Assembly: GCA_028383925.1 (NCBI GenBank)
Contig: JAOEWO010000005.1
Coordinates: forward strand, 1-64,000
DNA from: Winogradskyella sp.
Lineage (GTDB): Bacteria > Bacteroidota > Bacteroidia > Flavobacteriales > Flavobacteriaceae
DNA length: 64,000 nt
Reading direction: 5' to 3'
The notes beneath the pieces were generated by a model, which saw nothing but the letters and a program-made list of their open reading frames with translations, did no database searches and was not told where the DNA came from. The position numbers and the translations under genes were made by a program. Below, in pieces: positions 1 to 9,567 of this stretch (positions within the stretch are counted from its first letter, which is position 1; each line of letters opens with the position of its first letter).

Positions 1-694
1 AGCACCAATTACTATAAATGGTTTGGTATGGATGGGAAGTGAGGCCTTTATGCGAGCACAAATAAAAGATAAAATAGCTACTGGTTTTAGTTGTATTAAA
101 TTAAAAATTGGTGCTATAGATTTTCAATCAGAATTAGATATTCTTAAATCTATACGAAAAGAATTTTCAGCATCAGATATAGAATTGCGAGTAGATGCTA
201 ACGGAGCATTTTTACCAGAACATGCTTTAGAAAAATTAAAACAACTCTCAGAGTATCAATTACATTCTATAGAACAGCCTATAAAACCTAAGCAATTTGA
301 AGCTATGGCAGAGCTTTGTGAGAAGACACCATTACCAATTGCATTAGATGAAGAGCTTATTGGTGTTTTTCAAATTAAAGAGAAAGCACATATTTTACAA
401 ACTATAAAACCACAGTATATTATCCTTAAACCAAGTTTGGTTGGTGGCTTTAAAGGAAGTAAAGAATGGATTGATTTGGCAGAAGCAGCACAGATTAACT
501 GGTGGGTTACAAGTGCGCTAGAAAGTAATATAGGCTTAAACGCAATTTCTCAATGGACGTATACACTTGGTAATAATAGGCCGCAAGGCTTAGGTACAGG
601 TAGTTTATTTACAAATAATTTTGATTCGCCATTAACTGTAAAAAATGGTACTTTGCATTACGATTTAAACAAAAATTGGACCTTTAATTTATAA
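1..694 (+). CDS. menC: o-succinylbenzoate synthase, 3' part (5' end outside window)
   Basis: Cytosolic enolase-superfamily enzyme that dehydrates SHCHC to o-succinylbenzoate in menaquinone synthesis. The reading frame is already open at base 2 (it reads APITINGLVWMG), so the gene runs in from the left edge. The TTG at 23 is only an internal codon. About 231 residues are visible: the KxK lysine pair (IKLKIG), metal ligands in RVDANG, SIEQP and ALDEE, and the second catalytic lysine in IILKPS. The stop is followed after 2 nt by the CPBP gene, and menE lies beyond it, which supports menC over another enolase-family enzyme such as muconate cycloisomerase or a dipeptide epimerase. Confidence 0.9.
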   Translation, partial: APITINGLVWMGSEAFMRAQIKDKIATGFSCIKLKIGAIDFQSELDILKSIRKEFSASDIELRVDANGAFLPEHALEKLKQLSEYQLHSIEQPIKPKQFEAMAELCEKTPLPIALDEELIGVFQIKEKAHILQTIKPQYIILKPSLVGGFKGSKEWIDLAEAAQINWWVTSALESNIGLNAISQWTYTLGNNRPQGLGTGSLFTNNFDSPLTVKNGTLHYDLNKNWTFNL

Positions 695-696
695 CT

Positions 697-1656
697 ATGA
701 ATTACATACAACAAGCTTACAAAGGCTTGCACGACGGTTGGCGCTATTTGTTGGGCACCGTAATAATTATCTTTTTTGTTTTTGCTGGCCAAATACCATT
801 TACCATTGCTGCGTTGCTAGAAGCTAAAAACCAAGGCCTAAATATGTTTGGTTTAGATGAAAGCACTTTAATGGGGCTTTTAGAGCCTAACCTTAATCTA
901 TTTTTAATGCTTTTGTCTTTTGCTGTAGGTCTTTTTGGTCTCTTTTTGGTAAATAAGTTTATACACAAATTATCTATTACCAACTTAACTACTGCGAGAG
1001 ATAAAATAGATTGGAAACGCTTTTGGCTCATCTTTTTTGGTTGGGGTATACTCTCATCTGGCCTGGTGTTATTAGATTATTATATGTCGCCACAGGATTA
1101 TGTTTGGAATTTTGATCTTAATAATTTTTTAATATTAGCTGTAATTGCTATCGCGTTAGTGCCATTGCAAACCAGTTGCGAAGAGTACCTGTTTAGAGGG
1201 TATTTAATGCAAGGTATTGGTGTTGTTGTAAAAAATAAGTGGGTACCATTAATTATTACCTCTGTAGTTTTTGGGATGCTTCATATTGCAAACCCTGAGG
1301 TAGAACAATTAGGGTATGTAATTATGATTTATTACATAGGCACGGGCTTCTTTTTGGGTATCATTACTTTAATGGACGATGGTATGGAATTGGCCTTGGG
1401 CTTTCATGCTGCTAATAATTTGTTTACCGCCTTATTGGTAACAGCAGACTGGACGGCTTTTCAGACGTATTCTATTTTAAAAGACACCTCAGACCCTACA
1501 GCTGCTTCTTTAGCAGAGATTGTAGTACCTGTATTTGTTATATTTCCTATTATTATTTTAGTGCTCTCAAAACTATATGGTTGGAATAACTGGAAAGAAC
1601 GTTTACTCGGAAAAGTAACAGCTCCACCAAAGGAAGATTATAAAGTTATAGATTAA
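697..1656 (+). CDS. CPBP family intramembrane metalloprotease
   Basis: Polytopic membrane protein of 319 residues with about eight hydrophobic segments. The three CPBP (Rce1/Abi) motifs are present: the glutamate pair with arginine in CEEYLFRG, the first histidine in FGMLHIAN, and HxxxN in GFHAANN. These form the intramembrane metal site of Rce1-type proteases. It sits 2 nt after menC and abuts the GTG start of menE, so it is co-transcribed with menaquinone genes. No substrate can be read from the sequence. I infer only that the order menC-CPBP-menE is an operon and cannot say whether the protease acts on the pathway. Confidence 0.85.
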   Translation: MNYIQQAYKGLHDGWRYLLGTVIIIFFVFAGQIPFTIAALLEAKNQGLNMFGLDESTLMGLLEPNLNLFLMLLSFAVGLFGLFLVNKFIHKLSITNLTTARDKIDWKRFWLIFFGWGILSSGLVLLDYYMSPQDYVWNFDLNNFLILAVIAIALVPLQTSCEEYLFRGYLMQGIGVVVKNKWVPLIITSVVFGMLHIANPEVEQLGYVIMIYYIGTGFFLGIITLMDDGMELALGFHAANNLFTALLVTADWTAFQTYSILKDTSDPTAASLAEIVVPVFVIFPIIILVLSKLYGWNNWKERLLGKVTAPPKEDYKVID

Positions 1657-2739
1657 GTGAAGCCTTCATTTAGTAAAATACACGATAGTTTTAAGTTAAA
1701 TGGAAATCATTTTAACCCTAAATATTTAAAAGAGCTTGCTATAGATTTTATTAAAGATGGTGAGCCTTACGAAGTACAAATTGGTAGTTTTTTAATAAAT
1801 TGGTTAGACCAAAACGAGTGTGTAAATGTAAGTACATCGGGCTCTACTGGAATACCAAAAACAATCAAATTAGCAAAAGAAGCTATGGTTAACTCTGCTA
1901 TAGCAACGGGCTTGTTTTTTAATTTAAAACCAACAAATAAAGCACTTCATTGTTTGCCTAGTAGCTATATTGCTGGTAAAATGATGTTGGTACGCGCTAT
2001 GGTTTTGGGTTTAGAAATAGATTGTGTAAACCCAACTTCTAAGCTTCAAATTAATAAAAATAAAACCTATCATTTTTCTGCAATGGTACCATTGCAAGTC
2101 CGCAATAATAGTAATGCTATTCATAATATTAAAACGCTAATTATTGGTGGCTCTAAAGTTTCAAAATCATTAGAAGCACAATTAATAGAGAGTCCTTGTA
2201 ACAGCTATGAAACCTACGGAATGACAGAAACGGTTACACATGTTGCAGTACGTCAACTTCAATCAAAATTTTTAAAAGTCCAGCCGTATTTTAAGGCACT
2301 GCCATCCATTCATTTTTCTCAAGACCATAGGCAATGTTTAGTTATTAAGGCGCCCAAAATCACTAATACGGTAGTGGTAACTAATGATATAGTGCGTTTA
2401 ATTACAGATACAAGTTTTGAATTGTTAGGCCGTTACGACAACGTAATTAACTCTGGTGGAGTAAAATTGTTTCCGGAGCAAATAGAAGCGAAGTTGCACG
2501 TTATACTAAAACAACGCTTTATGGTTGCAGGTATAAAAGACGAAACACTTGGCGAAAAATTAGTGCTTATAATAGAAAATCCTTCCGAAGCGATAACTAC
2601 TATTTTAAATAAAATAAAGACGTTAAAAACGCTAGATAAGTTTGAAATACCAAAAGCAATTTATGCTTTAGACGCCTTTGTAGAAACCAACTCTGGTAAA
2701 CTACAACGTGGTAAAACACTTAAAAAGGTTTTAGTGTAG
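1657..2739 (+). CDS. menE: o-succinylbenzoate-CoA ligase (short form)
   Basis: AMP-forming ligase that activates o-succinylbenzoate with CoA for menaquinone synthesis. At 360 residues it is shorter than the usual 450-490. The start is GTG, immediately after the CPBP stop. Visible motifs are the phosphate loop STSGSTGIPK (about residues 59-68), the adenylate motif YETYGMTE, the hinge LLGRYDNVINSGG, and the C-terminal catalytic lysine in NSGKLQRGK. The linkage with menC fixes the substrate better than the motifs alone. It is the last gene of the operon. Confidence 0.9.
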   Translation: MKPSFSKIHDSFKLNGNHFNPKYLKELAIDFIKDGEPYEVQIGSFLINWLDQNECVNVSTSGSTGIPKTIKLAKEAMVNSAIATGLFFNLKPTNKALHCLPSSYIAGKMMLVRAMVLGLEIDCVNPTSKLQINKNKTYHFSAMVPLQVRNNSNAIHNIKTLIIGGSKVSKSLEAQLIESPCNSYETYGMTETVTHVAVRQLQSKFLKVQPYFKALPSIHFSQDHRQCLVIKAPKITNTVVVTNDIVRLITDTSFELLGRYDNVINSGGVKLFPEQIEAKLHVILKQRFMVAGIKDETLGEKLVLIIENPSEAITTILNKIKTLKTLDKFEIPKAIYALDAFVETNSGKLQRGKTLKKVLV

Positions 2740-2793
2740 TTAACTCACTCAAAGTCCCACTTTACTCATTCTCAGTTTTATATTCTAGGTATT

Positions 2794-2823
2794 GCCGTTA
2801 GTTTTAGGGTAACTAAAAACGGC
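2794..2823 (+). other. hairpin just before the start codon of the next gene
   Basis: The arms GCCGT and ACGGC enclose TTTTAG and CTAAAA with a 3-nt bulge and a 5-nt loop. The stem ends 5 nt before the ATG at 2829. No T-tract follows, so it is not a standard terminator for menE. It could restrict translation initiation of the downstream gene or be a fossil repeat. Only the base pairing is directly seen. Confidence 0.4.
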
Positions 2824-2828
2824 TAACA

Positions 2829-3434
2829 ATGAAAAAATTAATCACCACAGCACTTGTATTGATGCTATCATTTATAGGTAGCACCCAAGAAAAAAATATT
2901 GAAACAGACGCAGTTACAATAGATAATTTAATCACTTTTGTTGTAGAAAACTACAGTGTAAAAAAAGATTCTACTAACACAAAAAACATCACATTTCTTA
3001 TAGAAACCTATGCAGATGGTTTTAATACAGAAGACCGTGTAATTCTTAAACAAGCTTTTAAATTATTAACAAAGCGCGTTACAGATAACGATCTTATTAG
3101 CATAGTTATGTATTCTAATTATAATGGTGTTGCATTAAACCAAGTAAAAGCTACAGATATTAAAAAGCTACTATATGTTATTGAGCATCCAAAATCTAGT
3201 GTAAAAACATTACAAGACGATGGTGTAGAGGTAGCTTATACCTTAACTAAAGAAAATTTTATAGAAGCAGCTACTAACGCCGTGGTGATGCTTCGTTTGC
3301 CCAATCGTCAATCTCACATAAATAATGCTATTGCCAATGTGCCTACAACACAACACAAAAAGAAAAGCAATACGCTTGTTTTAACAGCGATAGCATTGTT
3401 GCCCGAAATTATAGCAGTTAAAAAGATTAAGTAA
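2829..3434 (+). CDS. secreted VWA-like protein with degenerate metal site
   Basis: 201 residues with an N-terminal signal peptide (MKKLITTALVLMLSFIGS). The region from about residue 50 resembles the von Willebrand A domain of YfbK-type proteins: a hydrophobic strand (NITFLIETYADG), a helix (LKQAFKLLTKRVT), the strand LISIVMYS, then SSVKTLQDDGVEVAYTL. The DxSxS metal-adhesion motif expected at the end of the first strand reads ETYAD, so metal binding is probably lost. It precedes a much larger VIT/VWA gene in the same orientation with an 18-nt gap. A partner role is inferred from position. No enzymatic function is visible. Confidence 0.6.
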   Translation: MKKLITTALVLMLSFIGSTQEKNIETDAVTIDNLITFVVENYSVKKDSTNTKNITFLIETYADGFNTEDRVILKQAFKLLTKRVTDNDLISIVMYSNYNGVALNQVKATDIKKLLYVIEHPKSSVKTLQDDGVEVAYTLTKENFIEAATNAVVMLRLPNRQSHINNAIANVPTTQHKKKSNTLVLTAIALLPEIIAVKKIK

Positions 3435-3452
3435 TCATTAAAATTAAATATT

Positions 3453-6400
3453 ATGAAAAAAGTACTACTAATTATACTTCTACTAGTCACGTACACTAAC
3501 TATTCGCAAAATTTTCCTGTAATAACGCTAAATGATAAGTCTAGTTTAAAGCTAGATCAACTATATGTAAATGCAGAAATTTCTGGAAACTATGCCACAG
3601 TTACTTACGATATGACTTTTTATAACAGACTTAATAGAGTTTTAGAAGGTGAATTAGCTTTTCCTTTAGCACAAGGGCAAAGTGTGTCTCATTTTGCAAT
3701 GGATTTAAATGGTAAATTAAGATCTGCCGTGGTTGTAGAAAAAGAATTAGGTAGAGTGGCTTACGAGAATACGATTAAACAGCGTATAGATCCTGCATTA
3801 TTAGAGCAAACTCAAGGTAATAATTATAAAGCGAGGGTTTACCCAATACCAGCCAAGGGTTACAAACGAATTGTTATTACCTACGAACAGAATTTATTAA
3901 TAAATGATAAAAATTACCAATTTGAAATTCCTTTTGGATTTAAAGACTCTGTTAATAGTTTTAAAATTGAAATAAAAAGCAATAATATAAATAGCATGCC
4001 TAAGGTTAATGAAAGCTTTTGCGATGATCTTTAATTTATAAAGACAGGCACATCATTAGTTGCAAAACATCAAATTAATGCTATTAATCTAGACAGAAAC
4101 TTAAAGATTAGCTTCCCAACGGAAGACGTTTATTCATTACAAACGTTTAACGAATACTTTCATATTAGTAAAGCTTTTGTGCCAAAAAACAGATTAAAGA
4201 CTAAACCTAAAAGTGTCACTGTTTTATGGGATGCATCTTATTCTATGTACTATAAACAAGCAGAAAAAGAGCTAATCCTAATTTCAGATTATCTAAAGTA
4301 TTTAAATGATGTAAACGTAAAATTAATTGTGTTTAGTAATACCATAATAAACACAAAAAATTTTAAAATAAATGCAGGTAATAGTAACCAATTATTAACC
4401 TTTTTAAAGACGGTTAACTACGATGGTGGCACGTCTTATAAAAGTTTACCTAAAATAAAACCTGATGAAATTATTTTGTTTTCAGACGGTCTGCATAATC
4501 TTGGTGAAATTGAGCTAAATAAAAATTCAAAATTGTATTGTGTTAATTCGGTTACTTCTGCAAATCACGAATTATTAGAGCTTTTAGCAACTAAAAATGA
4601 CGGAAAATATATAAATCTAAATAATGAGTCAAACGCATCCGCATTAAGCTTAATTAAGAGCGAAGCATTTCAATTTATTGGCGTTAATCATGAAAATACT
4701 CTTTATGAAACGTACCCAAAACCCAAAACAGTGATTAATGAAGATTTTAATTTTAGTGGTAAGTATGTTCAAAAGAAACCAATTGAGTTATTGTTTGGTT
4801 ATGGCAACGAAATTACGCAGCGTATTAAGGTAGATATGACTTCGTCGGCAACTTCTAAAACAGTGAGGCGCTTATGGGCAAAAAATAAATTAAAGTATCT
4901 AAAAATAAATAAAGAAGAAAATAAAAATAAAATTATTGATTTAGCTAAAGCTTATCATCTAATTACTCCATACACATCTATGATAGTATTAGATAGACTA
5001 GAAGATTATGTGCGTTATAAAATTGAACCTCCAGCCGAATTATTAGAAGCATACAATCGCAGACTATCGCAGTCTAAAGTACAGCAACAAAATTTAATAG
5101 AAAATATAGCAGATAGAAAAGATGAGTTAAAAGACGACTACGACGATTTAAGAGATTGGTATGCTAAAGATTTTATTGTAAAGCGTGAGAAGAAAAAGAG
5201 AAGCCCTAGAAGTCAAAAACCAAGAATAAATACCACTTCTTCATCTAAAATTGAAATAACTAATGCACGAGATAATATTGTAAATAATTGGCTCATTAAT
5301 AACACAGAATTAGATACAACTAAAAACGTAATATACGGCACCATAACTACATTAAGTGATGGGCTTCCACTTTCCTTTTCTAAGGTAGTAATTAAAGGTA
5401 CAAATACAGGCACTCAAACAGATTTTGATGGTAAATATTCTATAAACGCAAATGAAGGTGATATACTGCTATTTTCTTATGTAGGAATGATTACAGCAGA
5501 GGTTATAGTAACTAATTTAAACACATATAATGCAGCACTTAGAGAAAGTGACCTTTTAGAAGAGGTTGTAGTAATAGGCTATGCTACAACAACTAAACAA
5601 TCGTTTACTAGTTCTGCATCAGTTGTGACTTCTGAGCAAATTGAATCTAAAGATTTTTCGAATATATCACAAAGTTTAGCTGGCGAAGTAGCAGGTGTAA
5701 AGGTTGTTTCTACAAGTGGTCTACCTGGTAGTTCTAGTACATTTAGAATTAGAGGTTTTGGTACGTTGAGCGGAAATAGAGCGCCATTAATTATCGTTGA
5801 TGGTATTCCGTTTACAGGCAATTCAAATGATATTAATCCAACAGATATAAAAACTACATCTATTCTTAATGCTACAACAGCAAATGCAATTTATGGTTCT
5901 AGAGGTGCTAAAGGGGTTATAATTATTACCACTAAAGCTGGTTCATTAGAAGATGAAGCAAATATTAAAATTTTAAATGAAAAAATAATTGAGGTTTCAA
6001 CGATAAAGCCATGGGATAAAAATGCATCTTATATAGAATATATAAGCGAACAAAGTTCGACCAAAGCTTCTTATGAAGCGTATTTAAAAATTAGAGAAAC
6101 CTACAGAAGTACACCTTCGTTTTTTTTAGATGTAGCTGATTTTTTTGAGACAAAAGACAGAATAGATCTTTCGCTAAGAATTGTAACAAACCTTATCGAG
6201 ATAGATTTAGATAACTACGAGCTTATAAGAGCCTTAGCTTATAAACTAGAGCAATACAAAAATTATGATTTAGCGGTATATGTTTATAAAGCTATTTTAG
6301 AATTACGCCCAGAGCATCCGCAATCTTACAGAGATCTAGCTTTAGCTTATGAGGCAAATGTTGATTTTGAGGCGTCTATCGATTTATTCTTAAATATAGT

Positions 6401-6905
6401 AAACGGTGACTTGCTTAATAAAGATGCACAAGAAATTTATTACGGTATAGAGAAAATAGCGTATGTTGAGTTATCTCGTTTAGTTAATATGCATAAAGGA
6501 AAAAGGCTAAAGGAATTAAGACAAACATATAAACCCATTAAAACAGATATTAGAGTTGTTGTAGATTGGAATCATGGTGAGACTGATTTAGATTTGTACA
6601 TAACTAACCCAAAAGGGGACGTCATTAATTATGCAAATAAAACCTCTAAATATGGTGGTAAATTATCTGAAGATATGACAGATGGTTACGGTCCAGAAAG
6701 CTTTTGGATTAAGAAAGCGATAAAAGGTAATTATGAAATTTCTGTAGATTACTACTCAGATAGTGTGCAGAAAATAACAGGGCCAGCAAGTTTAAAAGTT
6801 ACGATTTATAAAAATTATGGTAAGTCTAACGAAGAAAAAGAAATTAAAGTTCTTAGACTTAATGACAACGATTCTAAAAGAAAAGTAAAGACAATCACCT
6901 TTTGA
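3453..6905 (+). pseudogene. VIT-VWA-CarboxypepD_reg-TonB plug-TPR-DUF2135-like protein, interrupted by one stop codon
   Basis: Two open segments (3453-4034 and 4035-6905) lie in the same frame, separated only by the TAA at 4032-4034 (codon 194). No frameshift is needed, so this is one 1150-residue gene with a single nonsense codon. Domains in order: signal peptide; VIT domain (about 25-150); VWA domain (about 250-400) with intact MIDAS residues DASYS, GGTSY and SDG; charged coiled region (about 500-600); carboxypeptidase-regulatory-like fold (about 625-695, YGTITTLSDG); SusC-type TonB plug (about 700-835, with VDGIPF and YGSRGAKGVIIITTK) but no beta-barrel; TPR-like helices (about 860-1010); C-terminal DUF2135-like strand domain (DWNHGETDLDLYITNPKG). 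Probably an exported, surface-associated protein. Translation could restart at GTG 4179 without the VIT domain. A sequencing error is the main alternative to real inactivation. Confidence 0.75.
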
Positions 6906-7054
6906 ATTGCCCTAAAGCAGTTTGACAGTTAATATTCTGTTTTTAGTTAATTAAATAGGGCATCTCTTCCTATTTTTATTATATAGCTAAAGGTTTAAAC
7001 GCTGCAATTTTATTGTAGTTATTTTAGTTTCTATAAATGTTTTAGTTTTGCTTT

Positions 7055-7504
7055 ATGTCAAACTATCGTAAGAATTCGCATTCAATAAGTAATTTGAGTT
7101 GTCCTAAAAAGGGGAAGCCTACAGTATGGGAGACGAAATATCGCTATTCTATTTTAGAAGATGATATTCAGCATCCTTGCCGTGATTTGTTAATACAGCT
7201 ATGTAATTCAGAAAATGTTCAAATTCTAAAAGGTTTTGTAAGCAAAGACCATGTTCATATGTATGTTGAGCATCTTCCTTCTTTGAGTTTAAGCGTTTTG
7301 GTAAAAAAATTAAAGGTACGTTCTTCTCGACTTCTACAGAAGGAATTTCCAAGCTTGAACCAGCAATATTTGGGACGTTATTTTTGGGCTTTAAGTTATG
7401 GTGCATGGAGTGTTGGAAAGTTAACAGATGAAATGGTTTAACAGTATCTTGAGCATCATAAAGATAAGCCCAATTCAGAAAAGGGTAACTGGATTTTAAA
7501 GTAA
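7055..7504 (+). pseudogene. tnpA: IS200/IS605 transposase TnpA, truncated before the catalytic tyrosine
   Basis: Y1 HUH single-strand transposase. The HUH motif is present (KDHVHMYVE), as are family blocks such as CRDLLIQLC, VKKLKVRSSRLLQ and GRYFWALSYG. A TAA at 7439-7441 ends the frame after TDEMV, but the same frame continues as QYLEHHKDKPNS to a second TAA at 7502-7504. The tyrosine of this QYLEHH segment is, by family alignment, the catalytic Y1 residue, so the 128-residue product should be inactive. Restored length would be 149, normal for the family. The first strand is also odd: a Lys/Pro/Gly-rich stretch (SCPKKGKPT) replaces the usual hydrophobic residues. Confidence 0.75.
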
Positions 7505-7536
7505 TGTTAAAAAAGAATTTCATTCTTTATTCTAAA

Positions 7537-7559
7537 ACTATGGACTTCCAGTTCATAGT
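7537..7559 (+). repeat. IS200/IS605 right-end hairpin
   Basis: ACTATGGACT, then TCC, then AGTTCATAGT: a 10-bp stem with one G-T wobble and a 3-nt loop, 33 nt past the last tnpA codon. IS200/IS605 transposases recognise such imperfect subterminal hairpins. Position and form fit the right end of the decayed element. Confidence 0.6.
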
Positions 7560-7588
7560 GGTTTATTTTAGGATTGAACAAAACAAAA

Positions 7589-7617
7589 AAAAGCCCTGAA
7601 GACTAATCAGGGCTTTT
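7589..7617 (-). terminator. rho-independent terminator of the photolyase unit
   Basis: AAAAGCCCTGA pairs with TCAGGGCTTTT around a 7-nt loop. On the minus strand the stem is followed by a run of eight T, and on the plus strand by only four. It therefore best serves the minus-strand unit ending with the photolyase at 7752, about 135 nt upstream. It may also insulate the IS remnant. Confidence 0.75.
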
Positions 7618-7751
7618 GAAATTGTTTATGGAAAATGGTTATTCCTCTTAAAAACTTTAACGTCTTAAAATACGTAACGTAATTTTTTTTAAATTATTGT
7701 GATTACAGTCTATTTAATTTACAATAAGTTGATAATACGTCTTTTTCTGTG

Positions 7752-9056
7752 TTAATTTAATGCAGATTTGTAAGTAGTTAAGCAGCGTTCTCTAGCCATT
7801 TTATGATCTACCATAGGTTGTGGGTACGTTAGTTCTTGAAAATCTGGTGCCCACTGTTTTATATAATCTAAATTTTTATCGAATTTTTGAATTTGTGATG
7901 TTGGGTTAAATATTCTAAAATAAGGAGCAGCGTCAACACCACAACCGGCAACCCACTGCCAATTACCTACATTACTAGACATATCATAATCATGAAGTTT
8001 TTCGGCAAAGTAAGCTTCGCCCCAACGCCAATCTATTAAAAGGTGCTTACATAAAAAACTACCAACTAGCATGCGTACGCGGTTATGCATAAAACCAGTT
8101 TCGTTAAGTTGACGCATACCAGCATCTACTAAAGGATATCCGGTTTCTCCCTTACACCACAGTTTAAATTCAGCTTCATTATTTCGCCATTCAATCCGTT
8201 CGTATTTAGGTTTAAAAGCAGCGTCTTTCGTATGCGGAAAATGCCATAAGATTTGCATAAAAAACTCACGCCAAATCAGCTCTTGCCAAAATATCTCATT
8301 GGTTTCTGCAATTGCTTTTTCAACCATTTTGCGCACACTTACAGATCCAAAACGTAAGTGAGGGCCTAAGCGCGATGTAGAATCTTGTGCAGGGAAATTT
8401 CGAGTCTCTTCGTAGTTTTGTATCACTTTAGGGTTTACATCGTATGCTGTAATAGGTTGACTAGATGTCTTAAATCCTATATCAGTTAAGCTTAAGTTTA
8501 CGGTATTAGTATCTTTAATAAGGTTACCAAAAAGCGACTTTGTATCATAAATTTTAAAGTCTATAGTTTTAAACTTTTCCTTCCAAATACGCATGTAAGG
8601 TGTGTAAACCATGTATGGTTTACCATCCTTTTTTACGACTTCATTTTTTTCAAAAATAACGTGGTCTTTGTAGGTTTTAAATTCTATATTTTTATCTTTT
8701 AAAAATTCTTTTATGGTATTGTCGCGCTCATTAGCATAAGGTTCATAATCATGGTTTGTGAAAACAGAACCTATAGTATGTTCTTTAATTAGTTGTGCAA
8801 AGATTTCTTTCGGTTTACCATAAAACATAGCTATAGAACTACCGTAGATATCGTTAAGCTCTTTACGCATGTGTTGTAGCGTATTATGTATAAAGGTAAC
8901 GCGAGCGTCGTTTTCTGGTAATCGGTCTAGTATGTCTGAGTCGAAAATAAAAATTGGTAACACAGAAGCATCACTTTGCAAAGCTTTATAAAACCCAACG
9001 TTATCGTCTAGTCTTAAGTCGCGCCTAAACCAGAATATGTTTATTTTTTTATCCAT
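7752..9056 (-). CDS. phrB: class I deoxyribodipyrimidine photolyase (CPD repair)
   Basis: 434 residues. Flavoenzyme that uses blue light to split cyclobutane pyrimidine dimers. The N-terminal alpha/beta antenna domain begins INIFWFRRDLRLDDN. The C-terminal FAD domain shows TSRLGPHLRFG, WQELIWREFF, TGYPLVDAGMRQL, FMHNRVRM, DYDMSSNVGNWQWVAG with the Asn next to FAD and the Trp of the electron chain, and FRIFNPTSQ. All class I signatures are intact, so this is the best repair enzyme of the four paralogues here. It is the last gene of its unit, 47 nt after an SRPBCC gene. Confidence 0.93.
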   Translation of the reverse strand: MDKKINIFWFRRDLRLDDNVGFYKALQSDASVLPIFIFDSDILDRLPENDARVTFIHNTLQHMRKELNDIYGSSIAMFYGKPKEIFAQLIKEHTIGSVFTNHDYEPYANERDNTIKEFLKDKNIEFKTYKDHVIFEKNEVVKKDGKPYMVYTPYMRIWKEKFKTIDFKIYDTKSLFGNLIKDTNTVNLSLTDIGFKTSSQPITAYDVNPKVIQNYEETRNFPAQDSTSRLGPHLRFGSVSVRKMVEKAIAETNEIFWQELIWREFFMQILWHFPHTKDAAFKPKYERIEWRNNEAEFKLWCKGETGYPLVDAGMRQLNETGFMHNRVRMLVGSFLCKHLLIDWRWGEAYFAEKLHDYDMSSNVGNWQWVAGCGVDAAPYFRIFNPTSQIQKFDKNLDYIKQWAPDFQELTYPQPMVDHKMARERCLTTYKSALN

Positions 9057-9103
9057 TATTAATATTGATACTCGTTAGAGAAATACTTATTGTAATTTTT
9101 CTA

Positions 9104-9565
9104 TTAAAATTTACCAAAGAGCGCTTCTAGTTGTGTAGTCCTATAATTAAAGATACTCTTTAATTTAGGTGCCACTAATATAGGGTGTACTAGTTGACCC
9201 AATACACCAAAAGGTACTTTGTAGTCAATAATGTCTTCCATTTCTACACCACCTTTAATCTCGTGTATAAAATGCTTATGATGCCATAAAGCATAAGGGC
9301 CGTATAATTGCACATCTACAAAGTACTTTTTGTCTTCGTATTGTGTTATTTCACTAACCCATTTAGTTTTTATTCCGGCTAAAGGAGTAACGTTATATTG
9401 TAGTATCTGGCCTGCATACATTGGTCTATCTGCACCAGAGATAATTGTCATATTCATCTCCGAAGGTGTTAATTTAGATAGATTAGCTGGATTACAAAGA
9501 AACTCCCAAGCCTGATCTAAACCAATAGGTAGTTTTTGCTTTTGATGCAATGTATAAATTTTCAT
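9104..9565 (-). CDS. SRPBCC family protein
   Basis: 153-residue START/Bet v1-like protein. The opening KIYTLHQKQKLPIGLDQAWEFLCNPANLSKLTP is characteristic (strand, helix with W/F and the NPANL turn). Such proteins bind hydrophobic ligands in a cavity. No ligand can be inferred. Two nucleotides separate its start from the tspO stop. Family members are often found in photolyase/cryptochrome neighbourhoods, and the tight spacing suggests co-expression with the photolyase. Confidence 0.75.
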   Translation of the reverse strand: MKIYTLHQKQKLPIGLDQAWEFLCNPANLSKLTPSEMNMTIISGADRPMYAGQILQYNVTPLAGIKTKWVSEITQYEDKKYFVDVQLYGPYALWHHKHFIHEIKGGVEMEDIIDYKVPFGVLGQLVHPILVAPKLKSIFNYRTTQLEALFGKF

Positions 9566-9567
9566 GT

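Larger units (their letters stand above)
7006..7559 (+). mobile_element. IS200/IS605-family element, decayed copy
   Basis: This span contains a tnpA pseudogene and a subterminal hairpin at the expected right end. The left limit is uncertain. I start it at 7006 because 33 bases there resemble a second site at 43954-43986 (28 of 33 identical). No terminal inverted repeats or target duplication are expected for this family. It lies between the VIT/VWA gene and the photolyase island. Confidence 0.6.

Noticed and set aside
744-1031. 95-residue minus-strand frame inside the CPBP gene
   Set aside because: Antisense shadow of a membrane protein gene, no independent signal.
7149-7523. 124-residue minus-strand frame opposite the IS transposase
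   Set aside because: Shadow of the transposase; no motif and no promoter.
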